From positions 310,001-374,000 of the forward strand of contig NZ_JAFBCY010000004.1 of assembly GCF_016907975.1 (NCBI RefSeq): DNA of 64,000 nucleotides. The letters run 5' to 3'. Positions within the stretch are counted from its first letter, which is position 1. Every line of letters starts with the position of its first letter. The notes under the pieces were generated by a model, which did not search any database, had not been told where the DNA came from, and saw nothing but the letters and a program-made list of their open reading frames with translations. Positions 47,663-57,230 of the stretch are shown here, piece after piece. Both the position numbers and the translations under genes were made by a program. This stretch comes from Methylopila capsulata. GTDB taxonomy: Bacteria; Pseudomonadota; Alphaproteobacteria; Rhizobiales; Methylopilaceae.

Positions 47663-48574
47663 TCAGGCCGCGGCGGCCTTCGCTGCGGCGCCGGTCGGCC
47701 GCAGGCCGAGCAGGTGGCACACGGCATAGACCAGGTCGGCCTTGTTCATCGTGTAGAAATGGAAGTCCTTCACGCCGTGGTCGACCAGGTCGAGCACCTG
47801 CTCGGCGGCGACGGCGGCGGCGATCAATTGCCGGGTCTGCGGATCGTTGTCGAGGCCGTCGAAGCGGGCGGCGAACCAGTCCGGCACGGTCGCGCCGGCG
47901 CGGGCCGCGAAGCTCGCGGTCTGCTTGAAGTTCGACACCGGCACGATGCCCGGGACGATCGGGATGTGGATCCCGCGCGCCCGCGCCTGGTCGACGTAGC
48001 GAAGGTAGTGGTCGTTGTCGAAGAAGAACTGGGTGATCGCCCGGTTCGCGCCAGCATCCACCTTGGCCTTCAGCACGTCGAAGTCGGCCTCGAGGCTCGG
48101 GCTCTCTGGATGCTTCTCGGGGTAGGCCGAGACCGACAGCTCGATCTCCGGCGCGCGTCGGCGAATGCCGGCGACGAGCTCGGCCGTCGAGGCGTAGCCG
48201 CCGGGGTGCGGCTCGAACGTGCCGCCGACGCCGTTCGCCGGGTCGCCGCGCAGCGCCACGATGTGGCGGACGCCGGCCTCGCGGTAGGCGTCCACGACGG
48301 CGTCGACCTCGGCCTTGGTGGCGGAAACGCAGGTGAGGTGCGCCGCCGGCGGCACAACGGTGTCCGTCACCATCCGCGCGACGGTAGCGTGCGTGCGCTC
48401 GCGGGTGGAGCCGCCGGCGCCGTAGGTCACGGACATGAAGGTGGGGTCAAGCGGCGCGAGGCGCTCGACCGAGCGCCACAGGGTCGCCTCCATCTCCGGC
48501 GTCTTCGGCGGGAAGAACTCGAACGACACCCGGATCGGGCGGCGCGCGGCGCGGGAGAGACGGTGGTTGGGCAT
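47663..48574 (-). CDS. metF: 5,10-methylenetetrahydrofolate reductase
   Basis: 303-aa FAD enzyme that makes 5-methyl-THF for MetH. It shows VSFEFFPPKTPEME, MSVTYGAGGSTRERTHA, HIVALRGDPANG, ITQFFFDNDHYLRYVDQARARGI and PGIVPVSNF, all MTHFR hallmarks. The start at 48574 shares one base with the stop of sahR (TGATG), so translation is coupled. A long reading beyond it is a shadow of sahR. Confidence 0.96.
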   Translation of the reverse strand: MPNHRLSRAARRPIRVSFEFFPPKTPEMEATLWRSVERLAPLDPTFMSVTYGAGGSTRERTHATVARMVTDTVVPPAAHLTCVSATKAEVDAVVDAYREAGVRHIVALRGDPANGVGGTFEPHPGGYASTAELVAGIRRRAPEIELSVSAYPEKHPESPSLEADFDVLKAKVDAGANRAITQFFFDNDHYLRYVDQARARGIHIPIVPGIVPVSNFKQTASFAARAGATVPDWFAARFDGLDNDPQTRQLIAAAVAAEQVLDLVDHGVKDFHFYTMNKADLVYAVCHLLGLRPTGAAAKAAAA

Positions 48575-49599
48575 CAGGCGACCTCGAGGTTCGAGGAAGA
48601 GGGGAGCGCGTCCGACACGATCCGCGGATCGCGGGCGAGCCAGAGCGAAACGGTGAGCTTGTCGCCGTCGCCGTCGGGCGGCGGCAGATTGGAGTGAGCG
48701 ACGAGGTCGAGGCCGCAGGCCGCCAGCCAGCCAGCTATCGCTTCGCTTGAGAAGCCGAGACGGCGGTGGGCGTGGCGCTCCCGCAGTTCCTCGATGCCGT
48801 GGGGCGCGAAGTCGACGATGAGCAGACGCCCGCCCGGCCGCAGGGCGCGCGCGGCCTCCCGCACGGCGCGGGCCGGATCGTCGAGGAAGTGCAGCACCTG
48901 ATGCACCACGACGAGGTCGAAAGCGCTCGTCTCGACCGGCGGGGCGAAAATGTCGCCCTGGCGGATCTGCGCGTTGGTGACGCCGGCGCGGGCCAGATTG
49001 GCGCGGGCGAGGGCGAGCATGTCGCGGTTGGCGTCCACGCCGATCGCGCGACCGACGCGCGGGCTGAGAAGCTCGAGCATGCGGCCGGTGCCGGTGCCGA
49101 GGTCCAGCGCGGTCTCGATCCGCACGTCGCCGACGGCGGCAAGGATCGCGCGCTCGACGGCGGCTTCCGAGACGTGAAGCCCGCGCACGCCGTCCCAGCG
49201 CTCGGCGTTGGCGCTGAAATAGCGCGCCGCCGCCTGCTGATGCGCGGCGCGGACCTCCGTCAGGCGTTCGCGGTCGCGGCGCAGAGCGGGGTCCGCGGGG
49301 TCGAGCCGGGACAGCGCGGCGCGGAGCGCGGCGTCGTGGCCCGCGCCGTCGGACAGTCGGAAAAACGCCCAAGCCCCTTCGCGATGCCGTTCGACCAGCC
49401 CCGCTTCGACCAGCAGCTTCAAGTGACGGGAAATCCGGGGCTGGCTCTGGCCGAGGATGTCGGTCATGTCCGACACCGTCAGTTCGCCCTCCGCCAGAAG
49501 CGCGAGCAACCGCAGACGCGTCGGTTCCGCGGCGGCTTTCAGAGCCGAGAGAGCGACGTCGAGGCCGAGCCGAAGCGCCGGATGGGGTGAGCTAGACAT
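48574..49599 (-). CDS. sahR: ArsR-family regulator fused to a methyltransferase, SahR-like
   Basis: 341-aa fusion. The N-terminal winged helix (about 15-90; AEPTRLRLLALLAEGELTVSD, QSQPRISRHLKLL) is ArsR-type. The C-terminal part (about 140-330) is a class I methyltransferase fold with DLGTGTGRMLELLSP. SahR regulators bind S-adenosylhomocysteine and control methyl-cycle genes; this one heads sahR-metF-orf-metH-metH. A perfect palindrome overlaps its own start codon, so autorepression is likely. No ribosome site precedes the ATG, which suggests a leaderless or very short leader mRNA. SahR assignment is by family and context. Confidence 0.87.
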   Translation of the reverse strand: MSSSPHPALRLGLDVALSALKAAAEPTRLRLLALLAEGELTVSDMTDILGQSQPRISRHLKLLVEAGLVERHREGAWAFFRLSDGAGHDAALRAALSRLDPADPALRRDRERLTEVRAAHQQAAARYFSANAERWDGVRGLHVSEAAVERAILAAVGDVRIETALDLGTGTGRMLELLSPRVGRAIGVDANRDMLALARANLARAGVTNAQIRQGDIFAPPVETSAFDLVVVHQVLHFLDDPARAVREAARALRPGGRLLIVDFAPHGIEELRERHAHRRLGFSSEAIAGWLAACGLDLVAHSNLPPPDGDGDKLTVSLWLARDPRIVSDALPSSSNLEVA

Positions 49600-49613
49600 A
49601 AAGATGTCTTTAT
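49598..49613. promoter_or_regulatory. Palindromic operator for the SahR-like repressor
   Basis: ATAAAGATGTCTTTAT: 7-bp perfect arms ATAAAGA/TCTTTAT around TG. It overlaps the ATG of the sahR gene (49597-49599) and adjoins the AT-rich TATATATTTAT. It resembles the ATAAAGA(N2)TCTTTAT type assigned to SahR in alphaproteobacteria, recalled from memory. No second copy was seen in the window. Confidence 0.72.
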
Positions 49614-49829
49614 ATATTTATCATGCCGCACGCAAACGAAGTTTCGAGGCATGGCGCGCCCGAGAGATGACGCGATCGTTGATATCCGGTTCCTCGCGCC
49701 CAGAAGTTGTCGCATTTGAACAACACTGTGCCCATGATGCATCATCGATCGACGGCGACTCGGGTTCGGGGGGAGCGACGTCGGGTGCAGCGCCACGGGG
49801 CGCGAACGTCGCCCCTGTTTTGAGGTTTC

Positions 49830-52073
49830 ATGCCAAGCGACGCGTCCGCCGCGCCTGAGCTCTCCGTTGCTGCGCCCGAAAGGCGGGGCCCGGGCCTGCT
49901 CGGGCCGGTCTGCGTCGCCGCGGCGCTGATCTCGGCGCTCGTCACCTTCGTGGTGCTGACGGGGCGGTTCGACATCGAGCCGACCGAGCGCGCCTCGCAG
50001 ATCGCGGTCTACGTCAACGCGGCCTTCGCGGGACTGTTGATCCTGATCATCCTGTGGGAGGGCCGGGCGTTTCTCATCGCGCGCCGGCGCGGGCAGGCCG
50101 GCTCCCAGATCCACGGGCGCCTCGTCGGGCTGTTCTCGCTGCTCGCGGTCACGCCCGCGGCCCTGCTCGCGATCTTCGCGGTGGTGACGATCGACCGGGG
50201 CTTCGACAGCTGGTTTTCCACCCGCGTCCGCGAGATCGTCGACAACTCCCTCGTGGTGGCGCGCGCCTACCTCAACGAGCACGCCCGCTCGATCCGCGGC
50301 GAAATTCTCGCCATGGCGAGCGACGTGAACCGCGCCCGTCCGCTGTTCGACAACGATCGCCAGCGCTTCGCGGAGTTCTTCACCGCCCAGGCGCAGATCC
50401 GCGGCCTGCCGGTCGCGCAGCTCCTGAAACCGGACATGACGGTTGTGGAGCGGGCGAACATCCAGATCGGCCGTGAGTTTCCGCGTCCCCCGCTGGTCGA
50501 CGTCCAGAGCGCGCCGACCGACGAGCCGACGCTGCTCGCGCCGGGCAAGCAGAACGCGATCGGCGCGGTTCTCAAGCTCGCGAACTACGACGACCTGGTG
50601 CTGTTCGTGGCCCGCCCGGTGGATCCGCGCGCGAACAGCTACATGCGGCTGGTGGAGCAGGGGTCGGAGGAATACTCCTCGCTCACCCTCCGACGACCGC
50701 GGATCCAGGCGACCTTCGCGCTGCTCTATCTTGTGGTGGCGCTGTCGCTGCTGCTGGCGGCGATCTGGCTCGGCCTCGCCTTCGCGAACCGGCTGGTCTC
50801 GCCGATCCGCCGGCTGATCACCGCCGCCGATCAGGTCAGCCAGGGCAACCTCTACGTCCAGGTCCCGATCACCCGGAAGCAGGGCGACCTCGGCGGCCTC
50901 GCCGAGACCTTCAACAAGATGACGTCGGAGCTGCGCAGCCAGCGCAACGAGCTGCTGGAGGCCTCGGACCAGATCGACAGCCGCCGCCGCTTCACCGAGG
51001 CGATGCTCGCGGGCGTCAGCGCGGGCGTCATCGGCATCGACCCCGCCGGCCGCGTGACGCTGATCAACCGGACGGCGGAGAAGCTGCTCGGAGCGCAGGA
51101 GACCGAGCTGCTTGGCCTGTCGCTGAAGGAGGCCGCGCCCGAGCTCAGCCCGCTGGTCGAGGCCGCGCTCGGCCGGGCGCAACGGCTGGTGCAGGGACAG
51201 GTCACGCTGCTGCGCGCGGGCCGCGAGCGCACCGTGAACGTCCGTTTCACGACCGAGACCTCGACGGCGCAGGAGCACGGCTACGTCGTGACCCTGGACG
51301 ACATCACGGAGCTGGTGGCCGCGCAGCGCACCTCGGCCTGGGCCGACGTCGCGCGCCGCATCGCGCACGAGATCAAGAACCCGCTGACGCCGATCCAGCT
51401 CTCCGCGGAGCGCATCCGCCGCAAGTACGGCAAGGTCATCGTCGAGGAGCGCGAGATCTTCGACCAGTGCACCGACACGATCATCCGCCAGGTCGACGAC
51501 ATCAAGCGGATGGTCGACGAGTTCTCCTCCTTCGCGCGCATGCCCAAGCCGAAGATGGAGGAGGACGATCTCGCCAAGATTGTGAAGCAGGGCGTCTTCA
51601 TGATGCGCGTCGGCTATCCCGACATCCGCATCGAGCTCGACGGCGCCGACGTTCCGGCCCCCGCCATGTTCGACCGGCGGCTGATTTCGCAGGCCGTCAC
51701 CAACATCGTGAAGAACGCGACCGAGGCGGTGCAGGCGGTTCCGGAGAACGCCGGCGGCGCCGGCCGGATCAACGTGTCCGTGCGGCGGGAGGGCGAACTG
51801 GCGATCATCGACGTGATCGACAACGGCGCCGGATTGCCGACCGAAAACAGACAGCGCCTGCTCGAGCCCTATATGACGACGCGAGAGAAAGGCACCGGCC
51901 TCGGTCTCGCGATCGTCGGCAAGATCATGGAGGAACATGGCGGCGGCGTGGAGTTGCTCGATGCGCCCGACGTCGCCTCCGGCGGGCGCGGAGCCCTCGT
52001 GCGGCTCTGGTTCCAGGCTCGCGCGCCGGCCTCGTCCTCGACCGTCCCATCCCGCGCGGCTCCGGTGGCCTGA
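49830..52073 (+). CDS. ntrY: Nitrogen regulation sensor histidine kinase NtrY
   Basis: 747-aa membrane kinase. Three hydrophobic helices lie near 24-45, 60-80 and 98-120, followed by a periplasmic domain of about 180 residues and a fourth helix near 300-325. A HAMP domain comes next, then a PAS domain (about 390-500) and HisKA with the phosphorylated His513 in ARRIAHEIKNPLTPIQ. The C-terminal ATPase has NIVKNATEA, DNGAGLP and the GTGLGLAIV glycine motif. It pairs with NtrX, 55 bp downstream, and senses nitrogen or redox/envelope status in alphaproteobacteria. Confidence 0.96.
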   Translation: MPSDASAAPELSVAAPERRGPGLLGPVCVAAALISALVTFVVLTGRFDIEPTERASQIAVYVNAAFAGLLILIILWEGRAFLIARRRGQAGSQIHGRLVGLFSLLAVTPAALLAIFAVVTIDRGFDSWFSTRVREIVDNSLVVARAYLNEHARSIRGEILAMASDVNRARPLFDNDRQRFAEFFTAQAQIRGLPVAQLLKPDMTVVERANIQIGREFPRPPLVDVQSAPTDEPTLLAPGKQNAIGAVLKLANYDDLVLFVARPVDPRANSYMRLVEQGSEEYSSLTLRRPRIQATFALLYLVVALSLLLAAIWLGLAFANRLVSPIRRLITAADQVSQGNLYVQVPITRKQGDLGGLAETFNKMTSELRSQRNELLEASDQIDSRRRFTEAMLAGVSAGVIGIDPAGRVTLINRTAEKLLGAQETELLGLSLKEAAPELSPLVEAALGRAQRLVQGQVTLLRAGRERTVNVRFTTETSTAQEHGYVVTLDDITELVAAQRTSAWADVARRIAHEIKNPLTPIQLSAERIRRKYGKVIVEEREIFDQCTDTIIRQVDDIKRMVDEFSSFARMPKPKMEEDDLAKIVKQGVFMMRVGYPDIRIELDGADVPAPAMFDRRLISQAVTNIVKNATEAVQAVPENAGGAGRINVSVRREGELAIIDVIDNGAGLPTENRQRLLEPYMTTREKGTGLGLAIVGKIMEEHGGGVELLDAPDVASGGRGALVRLWFQARAPASSSTVPSRAAPVA

Positions 52074-52128
52074 TATGGCCGATCGTTCCGCCGCCTGAAA
52101 TTCCCACTCGGAGTGTGCAAGTCTTCTC

Positions 52129-53493
52129 ATGGCGACCGACATCCTCATCGTCGACGACGAAGCTGACATCCGCGAACTCGTCGCCGGCATTCTTCAGGAC
52201 GAAGGCCACGGCGCGCGGACGGCTCGGAACTCCGACGAGGCCTTCGCGGAGATCGAGAAGCGCCGGCCTCAGCTGGTCTTCCTCGACATCTGGCTGCAGG
52301 GCTCGAAGCTCGACGGGCTCGAGATTCTCGACCTCATCCACAGCCAGCATCCCGATCTGCCGATCGTGATGATCTCCGGCCACGGCAACATCGAGACCGC
52401 CGTCGCGGCGATCAAAAGCGGGGCCTACGACTTCATCGAGAAGCCGTTCAAGGCCGACCGGCTCGTGCTGATCGCCCAGCGGGCGCTCGAGTCCTACAGG
52501 CTGAAGCGGGAGCTGCGCGATCTCAAGCGCGGCTCGGGCCATCCCACCCGCTTCGTGGGGCGCTCGACCGTGATGAACCAGCTCCGCAACGCGCTGGACC
52601 GCGTGGCGCCTACGAACAGCCGCATCCTGATCACCGGCCCCTCGGGCGCCGGCAAAGAGCTCGCGGCGCGCTCGATCCACAACGCCTCGGGGCGCGCCGG
52701 CGGGCCCTTCGTGATGATCAACGCCGCCACCATCACGCCGGAGCGGATGGAGGAGGAGCTGTTCGGCGTCGAGGGCGTCAACGGCAGCCGCAAGATCGGC
52801 GCGCTCGAGGAGGCGCATGGCGGCACGCTGTTCATCGACGAGATCGCGGACATGCCGCGGGAGACGCAGAACCGCATCTTGCGCGTGCTCGTCGAGCAGA
52901 CCTTCACCCGCGTCAGCGGCGCGACGCGCGTCTCGGTGGACGTGCGCATCATCTCCTCCTCCGCGCGCAACCTCGAGGACGAGATCGCCGAGGGCCGGTT
53001 CCGGGAGGACCTGTTTCACCGTCTGGCGGTGGTGCCCGTGCGGGTGCCGGGCCTCGCCGAGCGCCGCGAGGACATTCCGGAACTGATCGACTTCTTCCTC
53101 GAGCAGATCTCGTCGGCGACGGGCCTCCCCAAGCGCACCATCGGCGAGGACGCCATGGCGGTGCTGCAGAGCCACGACTGGCCGGGCAACGTCCGCCAGC
53201 TCCGCAACAACGTCGAGCGCCTGATGATCCTCGCCGGCGGCGATCCGGAGGCGGTGGTGACGGCCACCATGCTGCCGTCGGAGATCGGCACCATGGTGCC
53301 GCCGACGCCGCACGGGGCGGGCGGCGAGCAGCTGATGGGCCTCGCGCTGCGCGAGGCCCGCGAGATCTTCGAGCGGCAGTACCTGCTCGCCCAGATCAGC
53401 CGTTTCGGCGGCAACATCTCCCGCACAGCCGAGTTCATCGGCATGGAGCGCTCCGCGCTCCACCGCAAGCTCAAGGCGCTCGGGATCGGGTGA
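52129..53493 (+). CDS. ntrX: NtrX response regulator lacking the sigma-54 GAFTGA loop
   Basis: 454-aa regulator. The receiver domain phospho-acceptor is Asp53 (VFLDIW). The AAA+ domain has Walker A GPSGAGKE and Walker B GGTLFIDEIAD. The C-terminal helix-turn-helix is Fis-type (FGGNISRTAEFIGMERSALHRKLKALG). Between FGVEGVNGSRKIGALEEAHGG and Walker B there is no GAFTGA, the loop that contacts sigma-54, so it probably does not activate sigma-54 promoters. This is known in some alphaproteobacterial NtrX proteins. It forms an operon with ntrY. Confidence 0.95.
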   Translation: MATDILIVDDEADIRELVAGILQDEGHGARTARNSDEAFAEIEKRRPQLVFLDIWLQGSKLDGLEILDLIHSQHPDLPIVMISGHGNIETAVAAIKSGAYDFIEKPFKADRLVLIAQRALESYRLKRELRDLKRGSGHPTRFVGRSTVMNQLRNALDRVAPTNSRILITGPSGAGKELAARSIHNASGRAGGPFVMINAATITPERMEEELFGVEGVNGSRKIGALEEAHGGTLFIDEIADMPRETQNRILRVLVEQTFTRVSGATRVSVDVRIISSSARNLEDEIAEGRFREDLFHRLAVVPVRVPGLAERREDIPELIDFFLEQISSATGLPKRTIGEDAMAVLQSHDWPGNVRQLRNNVERLMILAGGDPEAVVTATMLPSEIGTMVPPTPHGAGGEQLMGLALREAREIFERQYLLAQISRFGGNISRTAEFIGMERSALHRKLKALGIG

Positions 53494-53501
53494 GGAAGGC
53501 C

Positions 53502-53543
53502 GTCATCCCGGACAAGCCGCGCAGCGGCGCAGATCCGGGATCG
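53502..53543. repeat. Dispersed palindromic repeat, family B copy 2
   Basis: GTCATCCCGGACAAGCCGCG...GATCCGGGATCG, just after ntrX. It forms an inverted pair with copy 3. Confidence 0.65.
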
Positions 53544-53573
53544 TTTTCAGGATGAAGCGCCAAAAACGGCGCA

Positions 53574-53610
53574 CGATCCCGGCTCTGCGCTTCGCTTCGG
53601 CCGGGATGAC
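53574..53610. repeat. Dispersed palindromic repeat, family B copy 3
   Basis: CGATCCCGGCTCTGCGCTTCGCTTCGGCCGGGATGAC, placed in inverse orientation to copy 2 and 30 bp away, directly before dat. Together they can fold into one long hairpin. Confidence 0.65.
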
Positions 53611-53637
53611 GCGTTTCACGATCAGGAATCTCGCTCA

Positions 53638-54492
53638 ATGTCCCGCATCGCCTACGTCAACGGCCAGTATGTCCGCCACGCCGACGCCGGCGTCCACATC
53701 GAGGACCGCGGCTACCAGTTCGGCGACGGCGTCTATGAGGTCTGCGAGGTGCGGGACGGGCGGCTGATCGACGAGCCGCGCCATCTCGCCCGGCTGTGGC
53801 GCTCGCTCGCGGAGCTGAAGATCGCGCCGCCCCTCGGCGAGGCGGCGCTGAAGATCGTGTTGCGCGAGACCGTGCGCCGAAACCGGGTGCGCGACGGCAT
53901 CGTTTACCTGCAGGTGACCCGCGGGGTCGCGCGCCGCGACCATTACTTCCCCGCGGACGCCGCGCCCGCGCTGGTGGTGACGTCGCGCTCCGCCGACCGG
54001 GCGAAGGCCGACGCCATGGCGGAAGCCGGGGTCAAGGTGATCACCGTTCCCGAGAACCGCTGGCCGCGGGTGGACATCAAGTCGATCGGCCTGCTCCCCA
54101 ACGTCCTCGCCAAGCAGCAGGCCAAAGAGGCGGGCGCGCGGGAGGCCTGGTTCGTCGACGGGGAGGGCCGCGTCACAGAGGGCGGCTCCACCAACGCCTG
54201 GATCGTCACGGCCGAGGGCGTGATCGTGACGCGGCCGGCCGACGACGGCATTCTTCGCGGCGTCACCCGCGCGGCGGTGTTCGACATGGCCGAACAGCTG
54301 CAGATGCGGATCGAGGAGCGTCCGTTCACGGTGGAGGAGGCGCGGCGGGCGAAGGAGGCCTTCAACACCGCGGCGACCGCGATCGTGACGCCGGTGATCG
54401 CGATCGACGGCGCGCCGGTCGGCGACAGCAAGCCCGGGCCGGTCGCGCTCGGCTTGCGCCGCCGCTTCCACGAGTTCGCCCATCGCTCCTGA
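53638..54492 (+). CDS. dat: D-amino-acid transaminase (class IV aminotransferase)
   Basis: 284-aa PLP enzyme that interconverts D-amino acids such as D-Ala and D-Glu with keto acids. The conserved start is AYVNGQYVRHADAGVHIEDRG-like. The PLP Lys lies in VDIKSIGLLPN, and EGGSTNAWIV is the class IV motif. Together with murI upstream it could supply D-Glu or D-Ala for the wall. The ntrX-dat-hfq-hflX order is conserved in Hyphomicrobiales. Confidence 0.93.
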   Translation: MSRIAYVNGQYVRHADAGVHIEDRGYQFGDGVYEVCEVRDGRLIDEPRHLARLWRSLAELKIAPPLGEAALKIVLRETVRRNRVRDGIVYLQVTRGVARRDHYFPADAAPALVVTSRSADRAKADAMAEAGVKVITVPENRWPRVDIKSIGLLPNVLAKQQAKEAGAREAWFVDGEGRVTEGGSTNAWIVTAEGVIVTRPADDGILRGVTRAAVFDMAEQLQMRIEERPFTVEEARRAKEAFNTAATAIVTPVIAIDGAPVGDSKPGPVALGLRRRFHEFAHRS

Positions 54493-54557
54493 CGGGACGC
54501 GGCGGCGAAAGCCGTGGACGCGCGACGCCGGAGCCGGCTCTTGGGCTCATCTCGCTC

Positions 54558-54587
54558 TTGCGAAATCCGGGCGTGGTGGCGTTAATA
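54558..54587 (+). promoter_or_regulatory. Possible sigma-70 promoter of hfq
   Basis: TTGCGA (54558-54563), an 18-bp spacer and TTAATA (54582-54587), 138 bp before the hfq ATG. Matches are moderate. A GC hairpin with arms at 54592-54600 and 54606-54614 follows immediately. Confidence 0.3.
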
Positions 54588-54591
54588 AGGG

Positions 54592-54614
54592 CGGCGCCGC
54601 CACATGCGGCGCCG
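54592..54614. other. GC hairpin in the hfq leader
   Basis: CGGCGCCGC (54592-54600), CACAT loop, GCGGCGCCG (54606-54614). It lies between dat and hfq and, if the promoter at 54558 is used, at the 5' end of the hfq mRNA. It may be a dat terminator or a leader structure. Confidence 0.45.
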
Positions 54615-54725
54615 TCGCGAAAAACGCGGGGCGGCCAAAAAAAACCTAGCGCCGAAGCGTCGGTTCCCAACCGCCGCTCGCGGGCGCGTCAAACTGGCCT
54701 GAGCCTCTAACGGAAGAAGAAGAAC

Positions 54726-54992
54726 ATGGCGGCCGAACGCTCCCAGAATCTCCAGGACACCTTTCTCAACAACGTTCGCAAGAACAAGGTGCCGCTCACC
54801 ATCTTCCTCGTGAACGGCGTCAAGCTGCAGGGAGTCGTCACCTGGTTCGACAATTTCTGCGTGCTGCTGCGCCGCGACGGGCACTCGCAACTCGTCTACA
54901 AGCACGCCATATCGACGGTGATGCCCGGCCATCCGATCCAGCTCTTCGAGCCGGAGGAGGCCGACGAGGCGCCGGCGCGGGCCGCCCGCTGA
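54726..54992 (+). CDS. hfq: RNA chaperone Hfq
   Basis: 88-aa Sm-like hexameric RNA chaperone that pairs small RNAs with mRNAs. Sm1 is [23 protein letters not shown] and Sm2 is [10 protein letters not shown]. The N-terminus [20 protein letters not shown] is typical. The tail is short and Glu/Ala-rich, the form common in alphaproteobacteria. GGAAGAAGA precedes the ATG. hflX follows after 32 bp. Confidence 0.98.
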   Translation: MAAERSQNLQDTFLNNVRKNKVPLTIFLVNGVKLQGVVTWFDNFCVLLRRDGHSQLVYKHAISTVMPGHPIQLFEPEEADEAPARAAR

Positions 54993-55024
54993 CGGCGCGC
55001 GCATCGGCGCCGTGACGGAGACGC

Positions 55025-56416
55025 ATGCGACAGGACGACATCGACATCCATGACGAGGGCGTACGCGACGCCGGCGCCGGGCATCTGACCGCCCGGGCCG
55101 ACCGGACGCGCGCCTTCGTGATGACCCCCGTGGTCGGCCGCCGGGCGGGCGACCCTGCCGAGCGCAGTCCGGCCGCGCGCCTCGAGGAGGCGGTCGGCCT
55201 CGCGCAGGCGATCGACCTCGACGTGCTCGAGAGCAAGCTCGTCCCGCTCCAGCAGATCCGGCCCTCCACCTTCATTGGCAAGGGCAAGGTCGAGGAGTTC
55301 GCGGACATCATCAAGGCGTCCGAGATAGAACTCGTGGTGGCGGACACCGCTCTGACGCCGGTGCAGCAGCGCAACCTGGAAAAGGCGCTCGGCGCCAAGG
55401 TGCTCGACCGCACCGGCCTGATTCTCGAGATCTTCGGCCGGCGCGCGCGCACCAAGGAAGGCGTGCTGCAGGTCGAGCACGCACACCTCACCTGGCAGAA
55501 GAGCCGGCTCGTCCGCTCCTGGACCCATCTCGAGCGCCAGCGCGGCGGCTTCGGCTTCCTCGGCGGCCCGGGCGAGACCCAGATCGAGGCCGACCGCCGG
55601 ATGATCACCGAGCGGATCCTGAAGATCGAGCGCGAGCTCGAGCAGGTGAAGCGCACCCGCGGCCTGCACCGCGCGGGCCGCAAGCGCGTGCCCTATCCGG
55701 TGGTCGCGCTGGTCGGCTACACCAACGCCGGCAAGTCCACGCTGTTCAACCGGCTCACCCGCGCCGAGGTGGTGGCCGCCGACATGCTGTTCGCGACGCT
55801 CGACCCGACGTTGCGGTCGATCACCATGCCGCACGGCGCACACGCCATCCTCTCCGACACGGTGGGCTTCATCTCCGAACTGCCGACGCAGCTGATCGCC
55901 GCCTTCCGGGCGACGCTGGAGGAGGTGATCGAGGCGGACGTCATCCTGCACGTGCGCGACGTCGCGCATGAGGACACCGAGGCGCAGGCGGCCGACGTCG
56001 CCGGCGTGCTGAAGGACCTCGGGATCGACCTCGGCGACGCGAAGCGCGTCGTGGAGGTCTGGAACAAGGTCGACAAGCTCGACGAGGGCGCGCGCGAGAA
56101 TCTGGCCGCGACCATCTCCCGGCGCGACGCCGCGGAGCGGCCCGTGCTCGTCTCGGCGCTCACGGGGGAGGGCGAGGACGTCCTGCTCGGCGCGATCGAG
56201 GAGCGGCTGTCGGCAGGTCGCGAGACGCTGATGGTCACCGTGGCGCCGGACGACGGCGGCGGGGTGAACTGGTTGTTCGGTCATGCCGACGTGCTGGCGC
56301 GTCATCCCCAGGACGACGGCGCCGTCGAGGTGACGATCCGCGTCGAACCGGGGCGCGTCGAGGGCATCCGGCGGCGCTTCGCCAAGGTCGAAGGCGGCGC
56401 CCCGCGCGAGGACTGA
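55025..56416 (+). CDS. hflX: Ribosome-associated GTPase HflX
   Basis: 463-aa GTPase that splits stalled ribosomes under stress. The N-terminal HflX domain has [17 protein letters not shown] and [22 protein letters not shown]1 is GYTNAGKS, G3 DTVGFI, and G4 NKVD ([10 protein letters not shown]). [18 protein letters not shown] is an HflX hallmark. The C-terminal extension is ordinary. It is cotranscribed with hfq. Confidence 0.97.
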   Translation: MRQDDIDIHDEGVRDAGAGHLTARADRTRAFVMTPVVGRRAGDPAERSPAARLEEAVGLAQAIDLDVLESKLVPLQQIRPSTFIGKGKVEEFADIIKASEIELVVADTALTPVQQRNLEKALGAKVLDRTGLILEIFGRRARTKEGVLQVEHAHLTWQKSRLVRSWTHLERQRGGFGFLGGPGETQIEADRRMITERILKIERELEQVKRTRGLHRAGRKRVPYPVVALVGYTNAGKSTLFNRLTRAEVVAADMLFATLDPTLRSITMPHGAHAILSDTVGFISELPTQLIAAFRATLEEVIEADVILHVRDVAHEDTEAQAADVAGVLKDLGIDLGDAKRVVEVWNKVDKLDEGARENLAATISRRDAAERPVLVSALTGEGEDVLLGAIEERLSAGRETLMVTVAPDDGGGVNWLFGHADVLARHPQDDGAVEVTIRVEPGRVEGIRRRFAKVEGGAPRED

Positions 56417-56487
56417 GGTCGTTCCGGCTCTCACGTTCGGCCGACGCTTCAGGAGACTGGTGCATGATCAGCTCGATCGCATCGCGT

Positions 56488-56577
56488 CGTCATGCCCGCG
56501 CTTTCGCGTCAGCGTCCATGGCTTCGGTCAGGGCTCGACGCCCCCGTCGTGCATATCCGGCTTCGCCGGGCATGACG
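56488..56577. repeat. Inverted repeat pair, CGTCATGCCCG type
   Basis: CGTCATGCCCG (56488-56498) and CGGGCATGACG (56567-56577) lie 68 bases apart, after hflX. They look like the two ends of a palindromic repeat unit with a variable centre, related in style to family B. Confidence 0.55.
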
Positions 56578-57210
56578 TGCGATGAATTTGAAACGACCGC
56601 GCTCCGGGATCTGCGACCGCCCGATCCTTGCTGGCGATAGGCACGGACCGCCCCGCTTCACATCTCGATGCACGGTGCGGACGAGAATGGCCGCCCTTGT
56701 CGCGAGACGCCGCCGCCCGCTGCATCGGCGCGCCCGCGGGCGCGCTCATACAGAAACGCCCCGCAGGCTGGGCCGGCGAGACGCTTCATGTCGTCGATGA
56801 CGCGGGTCCGTTCGGGTGTCGGCCGGCCTCCTGGGAGGCGCTCGGCTGGTGATGGACCGGCGAGCTCTCGATCTGCTCTTTTACGGCGACTGCAGTCCTT
56901 AAACGTCAGGGTATCTGTCGTTCCGATCTCCGACAGATCGTATCAAGACGTCGCAAACTACAGCGGCCGTTCAAAATCCTGATGATGTTTTCGCCACGTA
57001 ATCTTCGCGCTCCGGATGCGCGTCAACGCGGTGTCTTTACACGCTTCGGTGGAGTCATTGTCTTAGACCTCCCGTATCTGTGTTGACCCTCGAAGCATGC
57101 GCCCGGTTCTCGTGGTCGTCAAGCGGCCTCGTCGGAGATGTTCGAAAGCGCGCAAAGGCGCCGGTCGAGACGTCGAGCCTCGACCGCTTCCGGGGCGGCT
57201 TCCCGTCCCG

Positions 57211-57230
57211 GCCCGCCCGGACGGGCGGGC
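57211..57230 (-). terminator. GC hairpin after phoX
   Basis: GCCCGCCC-GGAC-GGGCGGGC, a perfect 8-bp stem with four-base loop, six bases beyond the phoX stop. It has no T-run, so it may be a terminator aided by Rho or an mRNA-end stabiliser. Confidence 0.45.

Noticed and set aside
48575-49372. Apparent N-terminal extension of metF
   Set aside because: It is a shadow of the sahR-like gene; metF begins at 48574.
49614-49829. Sigma-54 promoter upstream of ntrY
   Set aside because: No GG-N10-GC element with proper spacing (TGGCAC...TTGC) was found.
56628-56852. 74-aa frame in the region after hflX
   Set aside because: No family features, no ribosome site and ordinary shadow-like composition. 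It might be a relic but cannot be supported.
57211-57230. GC hairpin as a full rho-independent terminator
   Set aside because: No T-run follows on the minus strand, so it is listed only as terminator-like.
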